A stretch of 64,000 nt of DNA from Wyeomyia smithii (GCF_029784165.1 NC_073694.1:45057639-45121638), one strand, 5' to 3'. Shown: positions 33,360 to 44,869, counted from the stretch's first letter. Numbers and translations: made by a program. The notes: generated by a model not told the origin, from the sequence alone.

Positions 33360-33884
33360 CTCCTTCCCATCGCGGACCGCCTCTTTGAGCTTGACCGGAT
33401 CGTCCTCCAGGTAAACCTCGATAACATCCGGATCGGGCTCCGGGTAGCGATTGTGCTTATTGTTGATATTGGCGGTGCTGCTGTTGTTACTATTGGCAGG
33501 TGTCTGGGGATGGTAAATGTTCTCGTTGGTGCCCATCGAGGGGGATCCCGGCGGGTACAAATACTTGCTCACACCCTTCCCCAGGGAATCCTTCCGGTGT
33601 CGGGAGGCGTGAAATCGTGGCGCAGACCGATGCAAAGGATTCGGTCCCATCGGCGTCGTCGGTGGCAACTGTTGACCGGGGGGCTGTTGGTGCTGAAATA
33701 ACATGGCTGCCTGGGATAACTGCTGCTGCTGTTGTTGCTGTTGTTTTTGCTGCTGTTGCTGATGCTGTTGCTGATGCTGCTGGAGCTGTTGGAAATGTTG
33801 GAGTTGCTGCTGCTGATGTGCCTGCTGAAGCTGCTGTAATTGCTGAGAGGTCAGACGACGACCTCCCATCGTTGATAGCTCCAT
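33360..33884 (-). CDS. Unrecognised Gln/His/Ser-rich protein, first coding exon
   Basis: The ATG at 33884 follows CAAA, a favourable insect context, and an in-frame TAA lies 9 bp upstream, so the start is well placed. The exon codes 175 residues: MELSTMGGRRLT, a Gln/His-rich tract (about 13-65) rich enough to form a coiled coil, a basic block RHRKDSLGKGVSKYLYPPG (95-113), NENIYHP (120-126), an Asn-rich linker, and an acidic EPDPDVIEVYLEDDP (149-163) followed by KLKEAVRDGKE. It ends at GAG with a GTTAGT donor (33359-33354). The phase is 0 and matches the main exon at 23844 across a 9,515-bp intron. Other frames of 133-137 codons over this exon are shadows made by the CAG repeats. Confidence 0.88.
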
Positions 33885-33903
33885 TTTGCATTATGATAAT
33901 TTA

Positions 33904-33918
33904 TGGCGGCTGATGAAA
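33904..33918 (-). other. Candidate splice acceptor for a 5' UTR exon
   Basis: TTTTCATCAG ends at 33910, 25 bp upstream of the start codon, so the 5' UTR may be spliced to an exon further upstream. The pyrimidine tract is only moderate. The first exon and promoter were not found. Confidence 0.3.
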
Positions 33919-33919
33919 A

Positions 33920-35880
33920 TTTTAACCCTAAAAGAGAAGGCGGAGAAAATGGGAATTTTAGTTTTCGGGGCTGTGCGTGGCTGATGGTTTGTGGGTGTGG
34001 GACAGTGTGGGTCACATAAAACTCAATTATGAGGAAAAAGCTATATCACACATATTGCCAACGCAGCTGTGGGATATCCGGGTAATTAGGAATTTCCTGG
34101 GGTTTGTCCTTCGTCAGCTTCAATTTCCACTATTTGAAAAATGGGGAAAGTTTATTTATGGCTTTTGCATTGTACACGCAGATAGAAAGTTTGATAAATT
34201 ATAATCAACAAGCACAGGAAAGTTCGGAGCGACCGGGCATTGGGTCAGCTTCCTATGGAGTGATATTCTATAATAACGGCTGGCCTGGTGGACTGAGTAA
34301 TGATTAAACACAATGAGCTGCTATCGTGCATTATACTAAATTTATTCAAACCCATCGTTTTCATTCGCATTTGCACAAATTGCTCGAACTACCCGGAAGG
34401 CTCATTCAAGGCGAGTGAAGTAACAAACAATTTGCATACAAATGAAGACACTCAAAAAACGTCAGCCGGTGATGCTGAAAAGAGCATCTTTTGCGATTTC
34501 CATATCTATCCAACTGCAGGTCACACCAAATCACACTCACACATACACATAAGAGTAGACACGCACACATACATCCCGAGCATCGTCCACCTGCCAGGAC
34601 TCCGTTGTGGTCATTAGCGTCACCACCCGAACTACCGCCAGCAGTTTGATCCATTTGCGGCCATTTCAAACTGGAAAGAGGACATAGGAGATAGGAAAAC
34701 ACTCAGTGGCTTTTCGATAAACTTGAACACCACCGAATTGGAAATTAGTTCGTGTGTGGGTGTGCGTGTTTTGGGTTCCACTAACTCACTAACTTTTGAT
34801 GTGGTTTGGGACTATTGAATCGAGCCCCCTATCCAGCAAAACCCAGCCAGCCAGCCAGCCAGCAAGTTTGGGTTCGGTGGCGTACTGCGCTGTCTGCGTC
34901 TAGGCTGTGGCTGTGAGATGAACGATTCTGTCGCTGACCGAACTGAAATTGCTGTAAATAATCGGGTGTGGGTTTTGTGGTTTAATTTGATTTCCCATAA
35001 CCCTTCGGCCTCGCGCAGGACTGGGGTCTGCACACGTTACACTGGACGTGGATTATGGGTCCGCGTGCCTTCGGTGCTGTGGGATAGACTCTTGTCCGCA
35101 ACACTATGAAGTGACGTCTAAAATCTCTTCAACCGACACAGACACGTAGCCATCAGGAACTGAACACTTTCGGTGACTTATCTGGTACTAACTCTGGGGA
35201 TAATACTAGCTTTCGGTCTTTTAGTGCGTTGACTAGCACTGGCCACTGGGTTGGGGTTACTTTCAATTAGATTGAGGTGCCTCCTATTCGCACTCTTCAC
35301 AATCGTTTGAGAGCGTTTACCTTGCCAAAAAAAAAAGAAGAAACAAAAATACTTCAACGAAATTGCTTTTATTGTCTGTAACGTAGAGTGAATTCGAATG
35401 ATAAAGTGCATCGAATGGGAACATTTCGGCTCTAAGGCTCAATTCAGTCGTTTTAGTTTGTGTATTTTTGTTGGTTGATTTTTTTAACTTAATATTATTC
35501 AATTAATTTCAATAATAATTTCACGCTTGTTCATCATTGCTCGTCGTGTTTTATCATTGCGGTTAGAAATTTTATTGAGGCCACTTCAAATCGCTCGTAT
35601 TACTTGTTCTGTTTTTGGGACATTTTAAATTTAGACATTTTAGCCTTTGTAATTAATTCAAGTTTAAACTGTTTATTTCCACTCTTTTTTATCCTGGTTT
35701 CATGCTTCGCTTTGGAGGTATACTATACTTGATTTTTACACTAGGTAAAACTTTATTATACTACTTTGTCACTAAGGTTGATGAATTTATCTCTTTTTGT
35801 ACCGATTAAACACATTTGCCTTTCAGGTATTTTTGTTTACTTTTTATTTATTTTATCACTTCAGTAATTGCTATAGTTTG
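33920..35880. other. Upstream region of the host gene; no exon resolved
   Basis: Composition is mixed, with 34400-35100 richer in GC than the flanks. No start-site consensus could be defended. A minus-strand frame starting MDQTAGGSSGGDANDHNGV (near 34640) looks protein-like at first but cannot be spliced in frame to exon 1. Confidence 0.35.
34625..34870. repeat. Microsatellite patches upstream of the host gene
   Basis: A (CCAG)n run of five to six units lies at about 34842-34866. Shorter GT-rich text is at 34748-34772, and CACA-type text at 34530-34575. They sit in the GC-richer 34.4-35.1 kb segment, where the promoter or 5' UTR exon of the minus-strand gene might lie. Confidence 0.6.
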
Positions 35881-35889
35881 TGTGAGGTC

Positions 35890-36340
35890 CAGCCTGGTCA
35901 AAAGTCTGGAAAAAGTCCAAAAAGGGTAGAGATGAAATCCCTAAGAAAACCCACAACCATTTCATGAGAACTTTTAGAAGACATTTTAGAAAGAAAATTC
36001 ACAAGGAGAAATTTTAAAAACTTCATAATTTAGAAACAGTCTAGAGAAAGTCAAAAAACAAATTGAAAAACGTTTCAGAATATCTCAAAAAACTGGGTAA
36101 GGTCTGGAAAAATAAAAAAAAAAAAAATGTTGCAAGCAGCTGTATAGTTTCCTATGATTTCGGGTTGGGGAAAAAATAACTATAAGATCAGAAAAAAATC
36201 GGGTTTAATCTCACAAGTAGTTTAAAACAGGTTGAAAAAAATCTAGAAAAAAAAGTATTTCTACAGTACAAAACAAAACAAAAAAACTCCATTTTAAATT
36301 ATTGAAGTAAGCTTTCAATCTTCAACCTAAATAAAGCATA
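35890..36340 (+). repeat. A/G-biased degenerate sequence, block 1
   Basis: The plus strand is strongly enriched in A and G, with recurring GTCTGGAAAAAG, TCTAGAAAAAAAA and AAAAACT-type words but no exact unit. Similar blocks are at 38560-39715 and 44870-45410. Confidence 0.55.
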
Positions 36341-36344
36341 TGCA

Positions 36345-38555
36345 ACACCCAGCGGTGAGCAGCACTTGCACTAGTTTGACAGCATGATTCACGTAGTAGA
36401 AGTGAACAGTTCTGGTAAGACGCACTGATTCCTGCGGGAAATCGAAAAAAAGTTGCGACAAAATATAGTACCAGAAATTCCTGGGATAATTGAAAACATT
36501 TGTTTTCTATTCACTTTATGACTGAAATAAAAACAGGAATCGACTGGATGCCACCGGAAAATGACAGCTAGAAAAGGTGATCAAATCAAACGATTTCTAA
36601 CAAACTCCTATTGGACCCCTGGACTTGATCGACAAGGTTATGGGCCAGTACCTTTACTCACATATTAAAAGAGGTTATTCTCGCACGCGTAGTAGGAAAT
36701 GCGAGTAAATTGGTTATTCATGCAAGACAACGACCTCTAAGACACCATCCGAAATGTGAAAATGAAACGTTTCGAAAAAAATCAGATCAAACCTCACAAA
36801 CATTTCAAGCATTGTTTGCAAAATATTTCCAAATTTGAGAATTTTGGAAAAATATCGAGCAAATTAAAGGTATTCCTCGTTACAACGTAACCTCTTTAGT
36901 TGTAAACGTTAATAAGAATCACTTTTCTAGTAAATTTATTTATAAAATAATTGTAGCACACTTCTTTCTTTTACTTTGTGTCGTGCTTCTGCCGCTCGTA
37001 GGAAGAATTATCTCATTTGAGATAACTTGAATTGAGAGATAGTTGAGTTTTTTCGAAGAAGAATGTGATGCGGAGTGTGCCATCATTTGATATATACTCA
37101 AGAGACTCACTGGGGGAGCTGCTTAGTCGCAAGGTTACAGAGTCTGCTTCGTCAAGCGAATGGGCGTGGGTTTGAATCTTAGTAGAATCAAGCCATTCGA
37201 TGTCAAAAAAGGACTTAAGCATGGGTTTATTCTCAGGCTCCCCCACCACTTACCCTTCCTTTACGCTGAAATCTATAATACCTTTGCGTGACTTCCTCTT
37301 ATCAAAAATAAGTCCATCATATTAATAAAACTGGCCAGCAGGACGCACGTCGAAACTGATCCAGGGAATTGTAATTGGTTATATTTGGAAGAAGAAACGA
37401 GGCACGGTATAGTAGAACAGTAAGCGTGTAAAAGGAAGGGTAAAACCACTTACACACAAGCACTGCTAAAATAATAACAAGCATGCCACTTCTCAGTAGC
37501 GGTAATGGTAATAATAGAAGTACAGGATACAGCAGACACCCGGGCATATCTCACAATAGATCAACGATTCTGGTCGCAGTGAAGAAGTCCATACAGAAAA
37601 AAAAGAGACTCCCTGTAACAGCACCAAAAGAACTCTGTAGTGTAGACATTGTGTGTATTTTATTTTTGTGAGAAAAAGCTCACCTCAATTTATTTTCTCT
37701 TAGGAAAAGTAATTTAGATTCCACCACGGTGTTCTTTGCAAACTCCCCAGATACGCACATCGCAATACAAAAGATCGTTTGTAATTTGTGAAGAACAAGT
37801 TTTTCAAAGTCTTGACAAAATGTATGAACTTTTTTTTCTTCAAACAAGCACGCAAAAAGAAATAAGATGTTAAGTATAAAGATAAAAAATGAAAACAAGG
37901 CTCCTAAAAGATCCGTAAAAGAGATCAGAAAAACTCGGGGTGAATTTTTAAAATATGTTCAACAATTCCATGTAAGAAAACCGCTATCCGTTTTTGTTTG
38001 CTCCGATCATGCTCAGTTGCTGTTGTGTTTCGTAAAACCTCGTTTCTTTGCTTGCCCCTCGGGGTGACACCTTCTGAAATTAAGTGGTTCAGAAAAATCG
38101 ACTATTTCCAAAACTTTCCATTTTCAAAACTATGACTGATTGTCAACTTCTCACCGTCAAACTAAAGGTTATTAGTTGGCCTTCCAAGAAAAAATATCAA
38201 ACTGTATTTTAAATAACAATAACTATGCTGAAAGAATGATACAAACCGAGTTTTACCATTTTGAAGGGTTCGAGACTTAGGAGACCCTATTGTTTAATAC
38301 TTTTTTGTGGACTCCTCAGCTCATTTTACACACAATATCAAATTTTGATGGAGGTATATTTGTTATTTTGGAGATAGAATGTTTGTTTGTCCTCAGGGTT
38401 CAATCAATATACAAATCAGATGCGTTTCCATCAAGCATTGCCGTAACCAAGGGCCTTCATTTGAGAACAGTACTGCAACACTTCATCTGCATGTTTGAAA
38501 AAGTACTTGGGAAACATTTTCGAAACGTGCGCTAAGCTAAAAAAACTCAAAACAG
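36345..38555. other. No host gene seen
   Basis: Apart from the SINE-like repeat at 37.1 kb, this is AT-rich intergenic sequence. Frames of 60-80 codons occur on both strands without domains. CACTGCTAAAATAATAACAA and GGTAATGGTAATAATAG near 37460-37520 look like repeat debris. Confidence 0.3.
37100..37330 (+). repeat. tRNA-derived SINE-like repeat, family 3
   Basis: GGGGGAGCTGCTTAGTCGCA opens a tRNA-like stretch and GTGGGTTTGAATCTTAG provides a B-box-like GGTTTGAATC. The body runs CAAGCCATTCGATGTCAAAA to a CTTCCTCTTATCAAAAATAA end. No cloverleaf with matching acceptor arms was found. Confidence 0.5.
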
Positions 38556-38559
38556 TGAA

Positions 38560-39715
38560 AAAGTACACTGATGTTGTGTAAAAGGATGGTAGAAGAAGTG
38601 TTCAGAATCATACAAAAATTGCAAATGGAAATGTCTACGAAGATATCAGTTTAGAGGCGGAGAATACAAGGAAATATACTAGGCGAACTAGGCGGAGAAT
38701 ACTAGGAAAGGTGTTGAGAAGTTTTTAAAATCATGAGAAATAGGTTAAGAAAAGGTTCGTAAAATATCTATAAATATATAGTAAGAAAAGAACCTGTAAG
38801 AGAAAAAAAGTATAGATGAAATATAATGTTACTAGCAGCACAGCTTTAAAACAGATCTTGGAAAACTCAGAAAAATGTCTAAAAAAGTTTACGAAATAGA
38901 ATTATATTAAAAATACCCCCGGTAGAGTGTTTGTAAAAAACATGGACAAACCTCCGAAAAAAAACATGAAACCCCTGAAATGCCTATTAAAAGTATACAG
39001 AATGTTCAGAAATATGAATGAAAATCGAAAAAATGCAAGGAAAAGTTGCGGGAATGTGAAATAAATATTCAAAAATGCGGAAAATTCTAGAGAATGTCTT
39101 GATATAAATGAAACAAAAAGAAAGAAAGTTGCGAAAGGATATCGTGCAGAAAAGCTACTGTAGCCGATAAAGTCTGAGAATTTTCGCTAGGACTTTTGCT
39201 AGAATCTAGAAAACTATTAAAATGTGTAAAAGTAGCGCATATAGCAGCACATGGGATGATAAATGATGAGAAAATGTGAAAAGTATAATAGAATATGCTG
39301 AGAAATAGTTCGAGGTGATCTCAGAGCCGCCTAGAAAAAATTTACAGAGTATCAAGTGAAAGACCAGACAGGTCTAGATATAGATGAATAAATGAAGAAA
39401 TCTTTTTAGGAAATAGAAAAGATTGAAGAAAAATCGGAAAATATCATGGATGTAGGAAAGGCCTAGGAATATTTAATCAGAGGAGAATGAAATGTTAGGA
39501 AGGTTTTATTTGAAGTTTTTTTAAAAAAAGTGGAAATGGAGAACAGTTGTATGAATAGTATTGAAATAGTTAAAGAAAACTGATCATAATTGAAAACAGT
39601 CAATAATAAATGTGGAAAAAAAAATTTGTAAGGTGAGAAAAAGTAAAAAAGTGTCGCCGAATATCTTCAAAAATAAAAGAAAACAAAAACAGAAAATATT
39701 GAAAAATATATATAG
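38560..39715 (+). repeat. A/G-biased degenerate sequence, block 2
   Basis: About 1.15 kb is rich in GAAAA, AGAAAATG and AAAGTTGCG-type words on the plus strand and poor in C. Near-repeats such as AGAAAAATGTCTAAAAAAG and GAAAATTCTAGAGAATGTC recur without a fixed period. There is no coding frame on the purine strand. Confidence 0.6.
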
Positions 39716-39818
39716 GGGAAGTGTACCAGTTATGGCAAAACCTAAAAAACAAACCACTAATGACATGAACCAGTTATGGCCTATAAAGTTCAAATAAAGT
39801 AGTTCTATAACTGGTACT
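39716..39818. repeat. Short inverted repeat around GTACCAGTTAT
   Basis: GTGTACCAGTTATGG near 39721 is inverted as CTATAACTGGTACTTG near 39803, and ACCAGTTATGGC also recurs directly at 39770. This is a small MITE-like or fragmentary element. Confidence 0.45.
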
Positions 39819-40169
39819 TGTTATAAGTAAGTTAAGTTAGTAAGTTAGTTATAAGTTTTTAATAAGTTGCGAAAAAAATTGAAAATATTAAGTACAAGTT
39901 TTATGCCAGTATTGAAATAAGGGTTCGCAATATTCCCAGAAACAGGTTTCCCGGGAAACGAGAGTAAAAAATTTCCGAAACCAGGAACTGAAAATTTTTT
40001 GCGTATATGAAATTTGGAATTATTTCTATTATTAATTAATTTAATCTTGTCCCATCTGAACTTGTGGGTCAGCATGAAATAACGTGGCTGGGAAAAGCGA
40101 ATTTGAGGCTGTCCTCATGGAGGCCTAAAAATCCCATCATCTTTTGTTGAAAATATACATGAAATTTTA

Positions 40170-40685
40170 CAGGGTGGCAACGTGGAAGTGATACACTTTA
40201 TTTATGTCATAAAACTCAAACCAGTTTTTGTTTCTCTACGGAATCGATTTCAATAACATCTATAAGTAGTAAAATTACAATGTACTAGGTTGAGTTCAAA
40301 TCTTTCACCTTTGTGTTAGATAACAACCCGTAGACGCTTTTCGAAGCTATTACAAACTGCACGGACAATTTCGTTCGGCATTTCGTCCCAAATCTTCACC
40401 AAACGGTTTTTTTAAATTTGTCCAAACTCAAATGCCTAACGTCGTCTGACTTTTTTAGTATGTACTGAAGTCTAGCGGGCTCAAATCCGGTGACGATACA
40501 GATGCCAGAGCCATTCAGATGAACTGATGATACAAGGCAAATTCTGCTTACACCATTCCTGAACGATCAATGCCTTATGCGCTACTGTTGAATCCTGTTG
40601 TAAGTAAAAACTTTCTTTCCCAAAAAGCAATTTAGCGCAAAGGTAAACATGTCCTTTGATAACGTGTTGCAAATACTACAAGTAA
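40170..40685 (-). mobile_element. Mariner-group (ITm) transposase 3' part with terminal repeat
   Basis: A minus-strand frame at 40481-40672 reads KGHVYLCAKLLFGKESFYLQ, then QQDSTVAHKALIVQEWCKQN and a Pro/Ser-Asp-Leu stretch in a shifted frame (SPDLSPLDF). In this group QQDSAPAHKA carries the second catalytic Asp and SPDLNPLDY the third. Downstream text resembles the C-terminal WDEMP..IVRAVCNSFEKRLR. The 3' end is marked by CAGGGTGGCAACG near 40170, next to TA, a plausible terminal repeat. It is broken by indels and the N-terminal half is absent. A DD37D-like subfamily is possible but unproven. Confidence 0.72.
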
Positions 40686-41008
40686 GAGGATATGATAAAG
40701 TCGATAAGGAAGGAAGCAGGTTACTAAGTCTGAAGGCGAAGACAAAAAGCACTATAACACGGAGCAGATTACTTCTCAATAAGTAACACTGAAAAAGGGT
40801 AAAAAACAAAATGTGCGAACAGCAAAAACGTCCGGACAATGCCACAAAAGATGATCGCAGTAGGGTCCATACAAAAAAAATATTACGAGGTATACAGTTC
40901 TTGGGGTTGTATGAATTGGTGACGTAGGACAAATATAAATATTGATTTTAACTCTTGTTCGACATATTTCACCACGCTTGTTATACACCGTGTATATAAC
41001 ACAGATAT

Positions 41009-41846
41009 AAGGGCTCCACTTGCTATCGTGTTACGAACAAGAATGAAGTTGAATTTTATACACGCAATCTTTTGTACCGAGTTGAGCGTTGCATTGAAGG
41101 CGTGGCCATGCAGTTTCGCGAAAGAGAAACGAAACAAAACACCATCGATACTACTGAGTGATTTACATGAGCACCAAAAGAAAGTTTGTGCTTTCGCGAT
41201 GCGAAAATTAAAATGGTTCTTAGGGTAATTATGTTGCTCTTTTGATATTGGTCCGATAACGGTATTCGAATGGGCACAAAGGAACAATATAACCGGAAAA
41301 TCGCTCAATTCAGCAGCGGAAATTCTTAAAATGAGGATTATATACTGCTGCGATAAACTGTTCATAGGCAACACTACCGTTTGTCTTTGGTGTCCCGGTA
41401 GTTATTGTAAAAATGATTATTGAGAAATACATGAACATGTCACACTAGTAGTAGTTGCGAAAATTTTCATATCTCTTATCTTCAAGCAATCATTGCTCCG
41501 AAAAGAACTGATTGCATAATTTTCAACTAGGAATGCGTGCCACAGAACGCTGATGATCGCACCACCGGTAGCATTGAATATTTTGCTTGACCGCACAATT
41601 TGCTCTTCGCTCCGACCTCCGGTAGTTGTGCCAGCAAAATATCCTGCAGTATACAATGGCACCTATTGCTGCCGTATGCAAAATAAAGATAAGGTGTTCC
41701 GCAGTGCCTGAAAGATGACTCGTGCGTAGGTCTCGTTTCCTTATACCGCGTGCCTCTAAGAGCCATACTCCACTCGCTACCGTGTGACGAACAAGAATGA
41801 AGCTGAATTTTCTACACACAGTCTTCTGTATCGAGTTGAGCGTGAA
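41009..41846. repeat. Pair of direct repeats about 750 bp apart
   Basis: GAACAAGAATGAAG.TGAATTTT.TACACRC-type text with the CTTT/CTTC-TGTA.CGAGTTGAGCGT extension occurs at 41033-41091 and again at 41787-41845 in the same orientation. The minus-strand frames over each copy resemble each other (SVQKIACIKFNFILVRNTIA against SIQKTVCRKFSFILVRHTVA). No known family was recognised. Confidence 0.7.
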
Positions 41847-41849
41847 CAA

Positions 41850-42305
41850 AACACATGGTTTAGTCAGAATATGCAGGCAGTTGAATTTATTCCGTCTATG
41901 TTATTGTTATTCGTGCTCGAGAGGCAAGGTAATAGCGAGAGAAATGTATGGGAAAGCTTGACATTGGAACTTTTCACCTATTTTCAGCATTAAGCAGTAA
42001 AGCAATAATGTTAAACATTATATCAAACAATTGTTACACATTTTATCTATCCACCGACACATAAATGACTAAGCTGCATTTAATCGTTCGCTTGCTATAA
42101 TCGTTAGAAATCTGACGCAACATTTGCCAGTTTCATATTCAATTTTACAAAATGTAATCTGGCATAGAAAACAAAGACGTAATCCTACGTCAAAAGACCA
42201 GGTCATGCGTTTCCTAATAATGGTCTCACAAGTGAACAATTTAGAGCATTAAGACAGGGTCATTGAATTCACAACCTATTTTTTCAATAAACCGAGCTGT
42301 CGAGT
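41850..42305. other. No gene seen
   Basis: AT-rich sequence with short frames. ATTTTATCTATCCACCG at 42040-42056 also occurs at 19670-19686 (ATTTTATCTATCCACCGGC), so a dispersed repeat may be present. Confidence 0.35.
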
Positions 42306-42309
42306 TGCC

Positions 42310-42568
42310 TTAGGTGACATCCATAAATTACGTAATGCCCAATATTTGGATCCCCTCCTATGTAACGAAACGTAACGCTAACATCTACCCCCTCATAAAA
42401 ATTACGTAACGCAGTAGAAAAATTTGCTCGTTTTTGGAGAGTCTCTCCAGAGGTTTTTGTTACGTAAAGCTGATCTCACTTCCCTTCTCCCCTGCGTAAC
42501 AAATCGTAACGCTTAAGGATACCCCCACTCCCCTTAACGAGCGTTACGTAATTTATGAATAACGCCTG
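42310..42568. mobile_element. Palindromic MITE of the GTTACGTAA family, copy 1
   Basis: The left end AGGTGACATCCATAAATTAC and right end GTAATTTATGAATAACGCCT are imperfect inverted repeats of about 27 bp. Inside are further GTAACG and CGTTAC motifs and C-rich patches. It shares its ends and internal motifs with 58017-58318. Confidence 0.8.
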
Positions 42569-42639
42569 AGAAATTATAGATGAGCGATTTAGGTTAAAAT
42601 TTGACTTGGCCTCGAGCAAGACACCGAGGTCATCTACAT

Positions 42640-44340
42640 AAATGACTCTATTGAGTGCCCGCCTTCAATCCCGCAGGTCCGTACTTGCCAGATCATGCTC
42701 CACCTGGTCTAACCACCTTGCTTTTTGTGCTCCTCTGTTGTTCTTGGTCACTTCCTGGATGCTGGGTTCACCGTAGAGTTGCACGAGCTCATGGTTCATT
42801 CTCCGTCTCCACACTCCGTTCTCCTGCACACCGTTAAAGATGGTTCTTAGCAACCGTCGTTCGAAAACTCCGAGCGCTCGCACTTCCTCTCCATGCATTG
42901 TTCACGTCTCTTGCCCGTAGAGAACAACCAGTCTAATAAGCGTTTTGTACAAGGTGCACTTTGCGCGGGAATTTAGACGTTTCGACCGTATTTTTTTGTG
43001 CAGGCCATAGTAAGCATGACTCCCGCTGATGATTCGCCTCCTTATCTCTCGGCTGGTATCGTTGTTCTCAGTTACCAAACTCATCACCGTCGATTATCAC
43101 AACACTACCTACACGTAGTGTGCCCTGTCGCGCTCAGCACCACCTGCTAGCATGTACTTCCTTTTGAACGCATTTATCTTCAGTCCAATCTTCTCTGCTT
43201 CACATTTTAGTTTGGTGTACTGATCCGCCACCGCCTCAAATGTTCTGCCGACAGTGCCCAGGTCATCCGCAAAGTAGATTAATTGACCGGATTTAACGAA
43301 AATCGTGCCCCCTGTGTCTATTCCCGCTCGTCTCACAACACCTTCTAGCGCAATATTGAACAGCAGGCAGGAAAGACCATCACCTTGTCGAAGTCCCCTG
43401 CGGATCCGAATGGGTCGGATAGACCGCCCGAAATCCTCACAAAACACTGCACATCCTCCATCATAACCGTTATCAGTCCGGTCAGCTTCCCAGGGAAGCC
43501 GTTTTCGTCGAGAATTCTCCATAGCTCTTCGCGATTAATCGTGTCATAAGTGGCTTTGAAGTCGATGAAGAGATGAAGAGTAGGGATTCTGTATTCGCGG
43601 CATTTTTGGAGGATCTGCCGCAGAGCTAAGATCTGGTCCGTTGTGGACCGACCCTCCACGAAGCCGGCCTAGTAACTTCCCATGAATCTGTTGGTTAGTG
43701 GTGATAGCCTCTGGAAAATTATTTGGGTTATCACCCATGTTGAGAAGTTCCGCTCCGATTCCGTCCTTTCCAGCTGCCTCATTGTTCTTAAGCCGCCGGA
43801 TAGCATCATTAACTACGCCTATCGATGGGAGTGGCACATCTCCGTTGCACCGACTCTGTCTGCTGTTCTGGTCTCCTGCCTGTACGCCATTCAGATGTTC
43901 ATCGAAGTTTTGTCTCCACCTTTCGATCACCTCACGATCATCCGTCAAGATATTCTCCTCCTTTTCCCTGCACATTTCGGCTCGCGGTACAAAGCCTTTG
44001 CGGGACACGTTAAATCATGTTTCATGAAAGCGGTACAGCTGTTGTAGTTCTTTGCACTTCTCTTCCTCCTGGCGGCGCTTTTTTCCTGGAAGAGTTAGGT
44101 TTGCTGTCTCCGTTTTAGTTTGTACCGCTCCACGTTCTGACGGGTGGTTCTCCGCAGCATTACTGTCCGCGCTGCGTTCTTTTCATCCAATATCTGCCGA
44201 CAATCCTCGTCAAACCATTCGTTACGTCGACTCGGTACTTCGTGAGCTAAGACGTTCTCCGCTACACTGCTGCTGGCTGACTTGATGGTATTCCAGCAGA
44301 CCTCTAGAGGGGCGTCTTCCAGCTCGTCCTCTTCTGGCTT
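42640..44340 (-). mobile_element. RTE-type non-LTR retrotransposon ORF2 relic
   Basis: Minus-strand frames in order give: RNEWFDEDCRQILDEKNAAR (near 44220-44160), CREKEENILTDDREVIERW, AAGKDGIGAELL (RT start), STTDQILALRQIL, LHLFIDFKATYDTINREELW (catalytic Asp block), RIRRGLRQGDGLSCLLFNIA, IYFADDLGTVGRTFEAV (the YADD-like box is F-A-D-D), LKINAFKRKYM, then the C-terminal EVRALGVFERRLLRTIFNGV and TKNNRGAQKARWLDQVEHDL. This matches RTE-clade elements known from Aedes. At least five frame changes break it. The 5' side is cut off near 44340, where a Jockey-like RT fragment abuts it. Confidence 0.88.
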
Positions 44341-44720
44341 CGAGAGAAAGTGCGTACTTTTCGGCGACTTCGGTAATGTCACATCGTTAAAACAAAGTAA
44401 AAAAGGCAGCGGCCCCATATTGCTGCCTTGTGGTACTCCAGAAGTGTTAGAAAATGTGGAGGATATACTGGAACTCAGCTTCACACATACCGTTCGATTA
44501 CATAAGTAGGATCGTAACCAGTCAATGAATTGTCGCGATGCACCGAGTCGAGAGAGCTTTATTAAAAGTATTCGATGATCAATCCGGTCAAAAGACCTGT
44601 GCAAGGTCGATGTAAAGTCCAAGAGGTTTGTGGTAACAGAACGTCTGAACGTATAAATCCGTGTTGATTCTTGAACTTACTATAAATTCAAACAATTTAG
44701 ACGAAGCGAAGCTGTAGAAT
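44330..44720 (-). mobile_element. Jockey-like reverse transcriptase fragment joined to the RTE relic
   Basis: The minus-strand text SVTTNLLDFTSTL (44650-44610) leads into RSFDRIDHRILLIKLSRLGA, an RT block with the catalytic Asp, then FIDWLRSYLCNRTVCVKL and SGVPQGSNMGPLPFLLCFND. The PQGSNMGPLLF-type motif is diagnostic of Jockey/I-group RTs. Its frame runs on without a stop into the RTE segment (junction about 44330-44345), giving a 175-codon composite frame (44095-44622). Upstream, KLFEFIV residues extend the match to about 44720 after a frameshift. A related copy is at 53340-54330. Confidence 0.8.
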
Positions 44721-44734
44721 ACTGTAGTGAATTT

Positions 44735-44840
44735 TGAGACATTTTCTGAGGAATTCGGGAATCCCGGGATCCCTGGAATGATTGTTTCTAATTCTAAGGT
44801 AATTCTCGGGAAATCGTTCCCGGGATTGTGAACCCTAACT
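44735..44840. repeat. CCCGGGA-rich repeat, related to 39925-39990
   Basis: Words such as GGGAATCCCGGGATCCCTGG and CGTTCCCGGGATTGTGAACC recur. The text GGTTTCCCGGGAAACGAGAG near 39950 is similar, preceded by GGGTTCGCAATATTCCC. It appears to be a low-copy dispersed repeat with no coding content. Confidence 0.45.
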
Positions 44841-44869
44841 GAAATACAGAACATTTGTATGATTTTTTA

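Noticed and set aside
33490..33913. Frames of 133 and 137 codons across the first coding exon
   Set aside because: They are Ala- and Val-rich shadows of the CAG repeats; the Gln frame splices in phase to the main exon.
34406..34702. Minus-strand frame MDQTAGGSSGGDANDHNGV as an upstream coding exon
   Set aside because: Splicing from its GCAG|GTGGAC site to the acceptor before exon 1 runs into a stop, and an in-frame stop lies just before the exon-1 ATG. Its hydrophobic tail comes from a GT repeat.
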